Origin: JBCBZH01 sp039815415 | Lineage (GTDB): Bacteria > Bacteroidota > Rhodothermia > Rhodothermales > Rubricoccaceae | Direction: 5' to 3' | DNA: 23,142 bases | Assembly (NCBI GenBank): GCA_039815415.1 | Contig: JBCBZH010000032.1 | Span: 1-23,142 of the forward strand | Part shown: positions 17,490 through 23,142 of the stretch, piece after piece | Numbering within the stretch: position 1 is the first letter of the stretch | Layout: every line of letters begins with the position of its first letter | Notes under the pieces: generated by a model | The model's database searches: none | What the model was told of the DNA's origin: nothing | Seen by the model: the letters and a program-made list of their open reading frames with translations, nothing else | Position numbers and translations under genes: made by a program

Positions 17490-19111
17490 CGGGTTACCGT
17501 GAACGTGAGCGTCTCCTCTCCGCCGGGCGCCACGCGCACGCGCAAGAGGTACGTCCCCGACGCCAGCCGGTCCGGCATCGTGAGCACCGTTTCTCCCCCC
17601 GCCAGCTCGCCATTGACGACCACCTCGAGCTGGCGACCGAGTGCGTCGTAGACGGCGGCGCGGACGTGGGCGCCTTCAGGGAGCGTCAGCACCACTTGGG
17701 GGCGGGGAGATGGGTTGGGGCGGACACGGGACAGCGCCAGCTCGAAGGCGGAGCCGAGCGTGGACGCATCGACCGGTCGGCTCGTGAAGAAGCCGTCGGC
17801 CGCAAGTCGTTGCAGGGCGGCTGCACGGCCTTGCAAGACGGCGACGGAGTTGAGGTGGCTGCTGCCTCTTCCGTAGGGGAACGCGACCCAAAGGGTCTGG
17901 GAAGCCCCCGCCTCGATCTGAAACGGACCCGTGGAGACCACCAGTCGCCGATCCCCTTGCGGACTGTCCGATCCGTTGCCATCCGTGTTGACTTCGCTCC
18001 AGAAGGACTCCGTGACGGGATCTCCCGGATACATGTACCGAGTCGTCGGAACGCCCGCTTGCTCGTAGCCCCACTCGCGTTCGTGGTACGGCTCCCCGTT
18101 GGACCAGAACCCCTGCATGTAGTTGTAGAACTCGTCTCGCGTCGAGGGGTCCTGGGCAAAGTCGGCTCCGCCGCCAACAAACGTGCTGACGGATGTCGTC
18201 CCAAGCGTGTCCCCGCCCACCACCGGGCCTGTCAGGATCTGCATGCCCACCGCCGGAGGGGCTTCGCCGTAGGCCGAGTCTCGATTGGAGTCGTTGTAGA
18301 CGATTCCCATGTTTCGGAGTGTGTCGGCCCCGACGTAGTCATCGCCTGCATCGCCCAGGTCTGGGTCCGCGAACATCGACGCATACATCTCGTCAATGGG
18401 CGCGTCGTTGCGGTTCACGATCTCGTAGCGGATGAACGTGGTCTGCGTCAGCACGGGGCTTTGGAGGGGCTGTCCTACGCCCCCATAGACGAACGCCAGC
18501 ACGCGGACCTCCACACCAATGGGCCCGGTCGGGCTGGAGGCGCCGTGGTCGTTTCCAGCGTCGTTCATGACCCACCACGCGGCGACATCCCCAATCAGAT
18601 CGGGCTGGTCGCCAGCGCGCAGGTCGTAGTTGTCTGGATCGCCATCCCCGTCGATGACGGGGGCGCCGAGGTGATGCGGCCACTCGCGGAGGTCATCGGT
18701 CAGGTCCCCAGTGAGGTAGAACTGCCGGATGTCCTCGCGGGAGACGACGTAGATCCGGTCGTAGGGCGAGCAGTCCTGCGGTGGGGTGGCCGCGTCCTCC
18801 AACGGTCCCGGCCAGAAGTCCCAGTCGCCGTAGCGCGCGCCTGCCACCCGCACGTCCCCATTCACCTGACCGCCCAGCCACACGCCTGCGACAAGGAACG
18901 GGGAGGTTCCTTCTTGCCTCGGGATGAGGTAGCCGTCGCCCGACGTCGTGGACCCGCCAAAGAACAGGCCGCCTGTGTTGAACACGGAGGCCTGCAGCTC
19001 GGTGTTTTCGAGTAACCGCTCGGCGGTGCCGGTGTCGCACGAGCCGACCGTCTGGGCGCGAGCGGGCATCGCGAGGACGACCCAGACCACGAGAAGAGAG
19101 ACAAGGCGCAT
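17486..19111 (-). CDS. T9SS sorting-domain protein, paralog A of the left pair
   Basis: A 541-residue secreted protein. The start at 19111 gives a clean signal peptide (MRLVSLLVVWVVLAMPARA, then Gln); a TTG at 19150 is in frame but adds a charged leader. Same core as its neighbours: FNTGGLFFGGSTTSGDGYLIP, GVWLGGQVNGDVRVAGARY, DFWPGPLEDA, DRIYVVSREDI, AGDQPDLIGDVAAWWVMNDA, and GADTLRNMGIVYNDSN. The Asp-rich insertion of the B paralogs is absent; its place is taken by TGPVVGGDTLG. The sorting domain (about 459-541) has RVRPNPS, YDALGRQLEVVV, and ends LRVRVAPGGEETLTFTVTR, close to the A paralog at 20535. It lies 72 bp downstream of the dipeptidase gene on the same strand and overlaps the B paralog by ATGA, so a dipeptidase-A-B transcript is plausible. 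Confidence 0.9.
   Translation of the reverse strand: MRLVSLLVVWVVLAMPARAQTVGSCDTGTAERLLENTELQASVFNTGGLFFGGSTTSGDGYLIPRQEGTSPFLVAGVWLGGQVNGDVRVAGARYGDWDFWPGPLEDAATPPQDCSPYDRIYVVSREDIRQFYLTGDLTDDLREWPHHLGAPVIDGDGDPDNYDLRAGDQPDLIGDVAAWWVMNDAGNDHGASSPTGPIGVEVRVLAFVYGGVGQPLQSPVLTQTTFIRYEIVNRNDAPIDEMYASMFADPDLGDAGDDYVGADTLRNMGIVYNDSNRDSAYGEAPPAVGMQILTGPVVGGDTLGTTSVSTFVGGGADFAQDPSTRDEFYNYMQGFWSNGEPYHEREWGYEQAGVPTTRYMYPGDPVTESFWSEVNTDGNGSDSPQGDRRLVVSTGPFQIEAGASQTLWVAFPYGRGSSHLNSVAVLQGRAAALQRLAADGFFTSRPVDASTLGSAFELALSRVRPNPSPRPQVVLTLPEGAHVRAAVYDALGRQLEVVVNGELAGGETVLTMPDRLASGTYLLRVRVAPGGEETLTFTVTR
17600..17635. repeat. Inverted pair of the iterated 10-mer, 16-nt spacer (in paralog A, left)
   Basis: CGCCAGCTCG at 17600-17609 and CGAGCTGGCG at 17626-17635, again separated by exactly 16 nt and read by the gene as RQLE...GELA. 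A further exact copy follows at 17735-17744 (FELAL codons). Confidence 0.8.
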
Positions 19112-19183
19112 AGACGGACGGGCAGGGGACCGTGAGGCTACCGCCCCCAAACCGTCGCTGACAAGGCGAAACGGGGTCCCTGT

Positions 19184-20461
19184 TTAGGCGTCTGCGCGCA
19201 GCCGTTCCCCGATCTCCTCCGCGATCCGGAGCACGCGCAGCGCGTTGCCGCCCAGGATTTTGCGAACATCCTCTTCGGTATAGCCTCGGGCAAGGAGGCC
19301 GTGCGTGATCCACGGCAGACGTGTCACATCGTCCAGACCGTCCGGGGTCAGCGGGATGCCGTCGAAGTCGGTCCCCAGCCCGACGTGGTCAATGCCTGCC
19401 ACCTGCACGGCATGGTCGATGTGGTCCAGCACGTTGGAGAGGGTGGCGTTGCCAAGGCCGCGTGCCTGGCGCTCCGCCTCCACGGCCGTCCAGAGGCCTG
19501 CGAGGTCGCCGCCGTCCGCCTCGATGCGGGCATACGCCCCCGCCATCACCTCCGGGGTCAGGTGAGAGTTGACGAGCGGGCTGTAGACGTTGATCATCAC
19601 CAGCCCATCGTTGCGGTCGAGCTGGCGAAGCTGGGCATCGGTCACGTTGCGGATGTTCTCCACGAGCGCCCGGCAGGAGGAGTGGCTGAAGATCACCGGG
19701 GCTCGCGTGACGTCGAATACGTCAGAGACCACGGCGTCAGCGCTGTGCGAGAGGTCCACCAGCACGCCGAGCCGGTTCATCTCGGCCACGAGCTGGCGAC
19801 CCACGTCGGTCAGACCATCGTGCAGCGCCTCATCCTGCGACGAATCCGACCACGAGTTGGTATTGGTGTGGTTGAGCGTGACGTAGCGGACGCCCCGGTC
19901 GGCCAGCTCGCGAAGCACCTCAGGAGACGCCTGCAGCGCGTGCCCTCCCTCCAGCCCGATCAGGATGGCGTGGCGTCCCTCGTCCGCGATGCGCGTCACG
20001 TCGGCGGCGGTCCGGGCGATCTCTGCCGCGTCCAGACCCTCGAGCTGGCGCTCCACCTCGCGGAGCAGCTCGAGAGCACGGTCGGTGGCGTCGGGGCTTT
20101 CGCCGTAGGTGCGCGAGACGAACAGCGCGAAGAACACGGCATCGAGGCCGCCCTCGGCCATGCGCGGCACGTCGAGATGGTGATCGGCGTTGCGCTGGCG
20201 GATGTCGAGCCCGTCGTCGATCATGCGCCAGGGGGTGTCCACGTGGCCGTCGATCACCAGCGCGTCGTAGTGGATGCGGAGGGCGTCCTCCCAGAGTGGG
20301 TCCTCGGCTACCAGCGCGGCGATGAGCGAATCCGGAAGTCCGATGACGGGGGAACGAGAAACGGTCTCGAGCGGACGATCAGGCGGCGCGTCAGGCACGG
20401 GCGAGGGGTCGGTGCAGGCCGCCAGCGCGACGGCGAGGACGACAAGGCGAGGGTGAAGCAT
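19184..20461 (-). CDS. Membrane dipeptidase family lipoprotein (peptidase M19)
   Basis: A 425-residue zinc hydrolase, probably anchored by the lipobox LAAC (residues 13-16); it likely cleaves dipeptides (M19 enzymes accept L-L and L-D dipeptides). Start at 20461 is set by that lipobox; upstream ATGs would put a hydrophilic extension before it. Metal and catalytic signature, in order: His73 and Asp75 in DGHVDTPW; Glu171 in GLEGGHAL (bridging); His239 in LVDLSHSA; His260 in FSHSSCRAL; Asp365 in GLGTDFDG. Spacing matches the renal dipeptidase family (H-x-D, E, H, H about 21 residues later, then D). The C-terminus has GYTEEDVRKILGGNALRVL, normal for the family. All key residues are present, so it should be active. 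It is the central gene between two pairs of sorting-domain paralogs and starts only 73 bp from the divergent gene. Substrate could be peptides from secreted protein processing or from cell-wall turnover; neither is shown. Confidence 0.95.
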   Translation of the reverse strand: MLHPRLVVLAVALAACTDPSPVPDAPPDRPLETVSRSPVIGLPDSLIAALVAEDPLWEDALRIHYDALVIDGHVDTPWRMIDDGLDIRQRNADHHLDVPRMAEGGLDAVFFALFVSRTYGESPDATDRALELLREVERQLEGLDAAEIARTAADVTRIADEGRHAILIGLEGGHALQASPEVLRELADRGVRYVTLNHTNTNSWSDSSQDEALHDGLTDVGRQLVAEMNRLGVLVDLSHSADAVVSDVFDVTRAPVIFSHSSCRALVENIRNVTDAQLRQLDRNDGLVMINVYSPLVNSHLTPEVMAGAYARIEADGGDLAGLWTAVEAERQARGLGNATLSNVLDHIDHAVQVAGIDHVGLGTDFDGIPLTPDGLDDVTRLPWITHGLLARGYTEEDVRKILGGNALRVLRIAEEIGERLRADA

Positions 20462-20534
20462 CGGGGACGGCGGAACGCCTTGCTCGGCGAGTCCATCGAA
20501 GGATACCATGACGCCTTCATTCTCATCCCCCCGA
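20462..20534. promoter_or_regulatory. Short divergent intergenic region (dipeptidase / paralog A right)
   Basis: 73 bp separate two divergent starts, so both promoters must lie here or inside the genes. GAAGG and CCTTC form a 5-bp inverted repeat near 20497-20517. The central CATG (20507-20510) also supplies alternative, mutually overlapping ATG codons in both directions, but both would lengthen the signal peptides unhelpfully. No Bacteroidota TTG/TAnnTTTG pair was recognised. Confidence 0.4.
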
Positions 20535-22184
20535 ATGCTTCTGGTTACTCGTCTGGTCGCCTGCTTCCTGATCGCCAGCTCGGCCCTTGTGGTTCGGGCC
20601 CAGGACACAGGTACATTCGCGACCGGCACAGCGCAGGCTTTCCTCGAGACAGATCAGCTGCAGGTCGCTCTGTACAACACCGGGACACTGTTTTTTGGCG
20701 GCTCCACCACCTCCGGCGATGGCTACCTCGTCCCGAAGCACACGGGCAACTCGCCGGTGTTCGCAGCTAGCCTCTGGCTAGGGGGCAAGGTCAATGGCGG
20801 CCTGCGGATGACTGCTGCTCGCTATGGCGGCTATGACTTTCGCCCGGGTCCTCTTGAGGATGCGGCCCAGCCGCCGACCGACTGCACTACCTACGACCGC
20901 ATCTACACGGTATCGCGGCAGGATGTGGCTCGCTACCTCGCCACGGGCCGGGTCACGGACGACCTCCGCGACTGGCCCGTAGAGGCTGGTGCGCCCGTTG
21001 TGGATGGCGACGGCGTGGCGGGCAACTACAACCTTGAGGGCGGCGACCAGCCCGAGATCCTGGGCGACGTGAACGCCTTCTGGGTGATGAATGACGTGGG
21101 CCGCCTCCGCGACACGACCCGGACGCGCTCGTGGGTGGAGCCGCTGGGTGTGGAGGTCCGCGCTCTGGCCTTCGCCTTCGATCCAGTCGGTCGGAATGCG
21201 CTCTCGACACCGACGTTCTACCGCTATGAGATCGGCAACCGGAGCGCACAATCCATCGACAGCTTGTACGTGTCCATCTGGGCGGATGCCGAGATTGGCG
21301 ATGCTGGGGATGATTACGCTGGCACCGACACACTCCGTAGCATGGTCTACATGTACAATGAGTCCAACGAGGACTCGGCCTACGGTGTGGCTCCGCCTGC
21401 GTGGGGCGTGCAGCTCCTGAAGGGTCCAGTGATAGGGGACGACTCGCTGGGCATGACATCAGCTGGTAGACATTACGGGAGCGGTCCCACAGGGCAGGGG
21501 GATCCCAATGGAGCTCAACAGTTCTACAACTACATGCAGGGGCTGTGGGCTGATGGAACGCCTGTCACGGCCACTGGGACCGGGTATGGGACAGATGGTC
21601 CCGTGACCCGATTCATCTTTCCTGGTGACCCGGTGACGGAGACCTTCTGGAGTGAGGTGAACACAGACGGGAGTGGCACGGATGGCTTCCAGGGGGACCG
21701 GCGGATTGTCCTGTCATCTGGGCCCGGTCGCCTCGGACCCGGGGAGTCCGTCGAACTGGTGTACGCGATGCCGTTCGGGCAGGGCGCGGATCATCTCGAT
21801 TCCATCACGGCACTTCGGGCTCAGGCAGACGTGTTGAGACGCGTGTTCGAGAATGGCGGATTCGCGTTCCGCCCTGTGGTCGCGGGCGAGTATCAGGGCA
21901 ACGAGGTCCTGCTCCCAGAACGCCAGCTCGAGGTGTCTCGGGTGAATCCCAACCCCTCGAGCGGTGCCGCGTCGGCAGTGCTGGCACTCCCCATAGAGGC
22001 CCGCGTTCGTGCCGCCATCTACGATGCCCTCGGCCGCCAGCTCGAGATCGTCGTGGATGGCGAGCTGGCGGGGGGCGAAACGGTGCTAACCCTGCCGGAC
22101 GGGCTGGCGCCGGGGACCTACCTGCTGCGGGTGGAGGTGGCGCCGGGTGGAGAGGAAACGCTCACGTTCACGGTGGCTCGATGA
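20535..22184 (+). CDS. T9SS sorting-domain protein, paralog A of the right pair
   Basis: A 549-residue secreted protein from ATG 20535 (an in-frame ATG at 20508 would only add a polar leader). Signal peptide MLLVTRLVACFLIASSALVVRA, then Gln. The core matches the other paralogs: YNTGTLFFGGSTTSGDGYLVP, ASLWLGGKVNGGLRMTAARY, FRPGPLEDA, DRIYTVSRQDV, GGDQPEILGDVNAFWVMNDV. The Asp-rich insertion is absent, with KGPVIGDDSLGMTS in its place, as in the left A paralog. The sorting domain (about 467-549) has RVNPNPSSG, YDALGRQLEIVV and ends LRVEVAPGGEETLTFTVAR. Relative to the left pair it lacks the AAWW Trp pair. It overlaps the next gene by ATGA (22181-22184), mirroring the left pair. Confidence 0.9.
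   Translation: MLLVTRLVACFLIASSALVVRAQDTGTFATGTAQAFLETDQLQVALYNTGTLFFGGSTTSGDGYLVPKHTGNSPVFAASLWLGGKVNGGLRMTAARYGGYDFRPGPLEDAAQPPTDCTTYDRIYTVSRQDVARYLATGRVTDDLRDWPVEAGAPVVDGDGVAGNYNLEGGDQPEILGDVNAFWVMNDVGRLRDTTRTRSWVEPLGVEVRALAFAFDPVGRNALSTPTFYRYEIGNRSAQSIDSLYVSIWADAEIGDAGDDYAGTDTLRSMVYMYNESNEDSAYGVAPPAWGVQLLKGPVIGDDSLGMTSAGRHYGSGPTGQGDPNGAQQFYNYMQGLWADGTPVTATGTGYGTDGPVTRFIFPGDPVTETFWSEVNTDGSGTDGFQGDRRIVLSSGPGRLGPGESVELVYAMPFGQGADHLDSITALRAQADVLRRVFENGGFAFRPVVAGEYQGNEVLLPERQLEVSRVNPNPSSGAASAVLALPIEARVRAAIYDALGRQLEIVVDGELAGGETVLTLPDGLAPGTYLLRVEVAPGGEETLTFTVAR
22035..22070. repeat. Inverted pair of the iterated 10-mer, 16-nt spacer (in paralog A, right)
   Basis: CGCCAGCTCG at 22035-22044 and CGAGCTGGCG at 22061-22070, separated by 16 nt, plus one extra pair (C22034 with G22071). 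Read by the gene as RQLE...GELA. Confidence 0.8.
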
Positions 22185-23142
22185 GGTGGGGTGGGCTCCT
22201 GCTCCTCGGGCTGGCAGTGGCATTTGCCAGCCCGATGTGGGCGCAACCGGTGGAGCCAGGCGATGAGCCGTGTGAGCTGGGAACGGCACGTCGCACCCTC
22301 ACCAGTTCGAGCGTGCAGGCCACGGTGTACAACACCGGTGGGCTCTTCTTTGGCAGCCAAACGAGCGCCGGTGGCGGATACCTTCTGCCAACAGACACTG
22401 GCAACTCGCCTACATTCGCCGCGTCGCTCTGGCTTGGTGGAACGGTCGGTGGAGACCTGCGAGTCGCGGCTTCGCGGTGGGGAGGCTGGGACTTCTTCCC
22501 TGGCCCTCTGGAGGATGCAGAGGCCCCACCTACCAATTGTTCAGCCTACGACCGCATCTATGTCGTCTCCCGCGACGACATTCGTCGCTACTACCAGACT
22601 GGTGAGGCCACGAAGGATCTCCGGGATTGGCCGTATCAGCTTGGCGCTCCAGTTCTCGACGGCGATGGGGTAGAGGGCAACTACAACCTGGCAGGTGGCG
22701 ACCAACCCGACCTGATTGGCGACCAGGCTGCGTGGTGGGTCATGAACGACGCCTCAGGCGACCACGGAGCGTCGAGTGTAAATGGCCCTCTCGGCGTGGA
22801 GGTCCGTGTGCTGGCCTTCGTGTACGGACAACGGCGTGCGACAGCGAGTCCAGTGCTCGATCAGACGTCCTTCTATCGCTACGAGATCATTAACCGAAGG
22901 GGCCAGCCCATCGAGCAGATGTACGCATCGCTCTGGAATGGTGGCCCTCTCGGCGATGGAGGCGATGACTACATCGGGACGGACTCGCTGCTGAGCATGG
23001 GAATCATGTACAACGATTCGAACGAAGACGCGGCATACGGCTCGCCGCCGCCCGCCATAGGGGTGCAGTTTCTCCAGGGCCCGATCGGGCTGGCGAACGG
23101 GCGCGATGACGATTTCGATGGGGAGGTCGACGAGCCCGAAGA
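22181..23142 (+). CDS. T9SS-type secreted protein, paralog B of the right pair (3' truncated by the window)
   Basis: Frame open from ATG 22181 to the window end (about 320 codons). Signal peptide MRWGGLLLLGLAVAFASPMWA followed by Gln. The paralog core is present: YNTGGLFFGSQTSAGGGYLLP, ASLWLGGTVGGDLRVAASRW, FFPGPLEDA, DRIYVVSRDDI, GGDQPDLIGDQAAWWVMNDA. At about 303-320 is LANGRDDDFDGEVDEPE, the same insertion as in the left B paralog, so this is the B member. Expected to end in a sorting domain beyond the window. The ATG overlaps the TGA of the preceding gene (ATGA), suggesting coupled translation. Two near-identical copies of the left arrangement are therefore present on opposite strands. 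Confidence 0.9.
   Translation, partial: MRWGGLLLLGLAVAFASPMWAQPVEPGDEPCELGTARRTLTSSSVQATVYNTGGLFFGSQTSAGGGYLLPTDTGNSPTFAASLWLGGTVGGDLRVAASRWGGWDFFPGPLEDAEAPPTNCSAYDRIYVVSRDDIRRYYQTGEATKDLRDWPYQLGAPVLDGDGVEGNYNLAGGDQPDLIGDQAAWWVMNDASGDHGASSVNGPLGVEVRVLAFVYGQRRATASPVLDQTSFYRYEIINRRGQPIEQMYASLWNGGPLGDGGDDYIGTDSLLSMGIMYNDSNEDAAYGSPPPAIGVQFLQGPIGLANGRDDDFDGEVDEPE

Larger units (their letters stand above)
118..22070. repeat. Dispersed 10-mer family CGAGCTGGCG, 25 exact copies
   Basis: Exact plus-orientation copies start at 118, 4110, 5455, 6354, 10873, 14554, 14640, 15929, 17436, 17626, 19618, 19789, 20041 and 22061. Minus-orientation copies (CGCCAGCTCG) start at 3507, 10730, 15864, 15903, 16952, 17040, 17600, 17735, 20573, 21921 and 22035. 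The base before CGAGCTGGCG is T in 16 of 25. Several one-mismatch copies exist (for example 10682, 13625, 16031). Coding copies are read as ELA, RQL, RAG or ASS, so in several frames; five copies are intergenic. I counted by eye, so a copy or two could be missed. Confidence 0.85.

Noticed and set aside
17432..19015. Long plus-strand open frame opposite paralog A (left), and similar frames at 6343-8298, 8453-10474, 1957-3570 and 19301-20770
   Set aside because: Each is antisense to a gene with signal peptide and recognisable domains; compositions are typical of GC-rich shadows.
20507..20510. Overlapping divergent starts from the CATG palindrome
   Set aside because: Both extensions would precede otherwise complete signal peptides, so the internal starts at 20461 and 20535 are better.
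118..22070. The 10-mer as a transposon end, CRISPR repeat or KOPS/Chi site
   Set aside because: No flanking target duplications, no regular spacing or spacers, and both orientations are nearly equal, against polar motifs; Chi remains only a loose resemblance.

Overview
The window looks like part of a chromosome from a high-GC, T9SS-bearing member of the Bacteroidota/Rhodothermota lineage (Rhodothermales-like, for example Rubricoccaceae; placement is inference). The signs are exported proteins ending in type IX secretion (T9SS) C-terminal sorting domains, two SusC/Oar-style TonB-dependent receptors with CarboxypepD_reg N-domains, a PorV/PorQ-family outer-membrane protein, signal peptides nearly all cleaved in front of a Gln, and start codons preceded by pyrimidine-rich leaders instead of Shine-Dalgarno sequences. 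No RNA genes, insertion sequences or CRISPR arrays were seen.

Layout. (1) 2-10672, plus strand: six exported proteins. They are the C-terminal part of a large sorting-domain protein; a 742-residue sorting-domain protein with two similar beta-rich halves; a lipoprotein; a TonB-dependent receptor; a PorV/PorQ-like protein; and a beta-propeller-like lipoprotein. The last four are tightly packed (24-34 bp gaps) and read as one operon for an envelope uptake or secretion module. (2) 10673-11080: a 408 bp gap with hairpins and a perfect 12-bp palindrome. (3) 11081-14458: a second, Oar-like TonB-dependent receptor broken by one in-frame TAG at 12869-12871, followed by a strong terminator. (4) 14699-15790: 6-phosphofructokinase (pfkA), the only central-metabolism gene. 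(5) 15792-23142: four paralogous ~540-565-residue sorting-domain proteins as two divergently oriented, ATGA-overlapping pairs flanking an M19 dipeptidase lipoprotein. The pattern B-A-dipeptidase-A-B suggests an inverted duplication of a two-gene unit.

The most unusual signal is at the nucleotide level. The 10-mer CGAGCTGGCG (extended form T-CGAGCTGGCG) occurs 25 times exactly, 14 on plus and 11 on minus, where well under one is expected by chance. It lies in several reading frames (encoding ELA, RQL, RAG or ASS) and five copies are intergenic, several of them within inverted repeats. Three copies of a 36-bp inverted pair, with a constant 16-nt spacer, sit in the sorting-domain coding sequences of the paralogs. 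This resembles a DNA-uptake-sequence or HIP1-like genome-wide word more than any classical mobile repeat.
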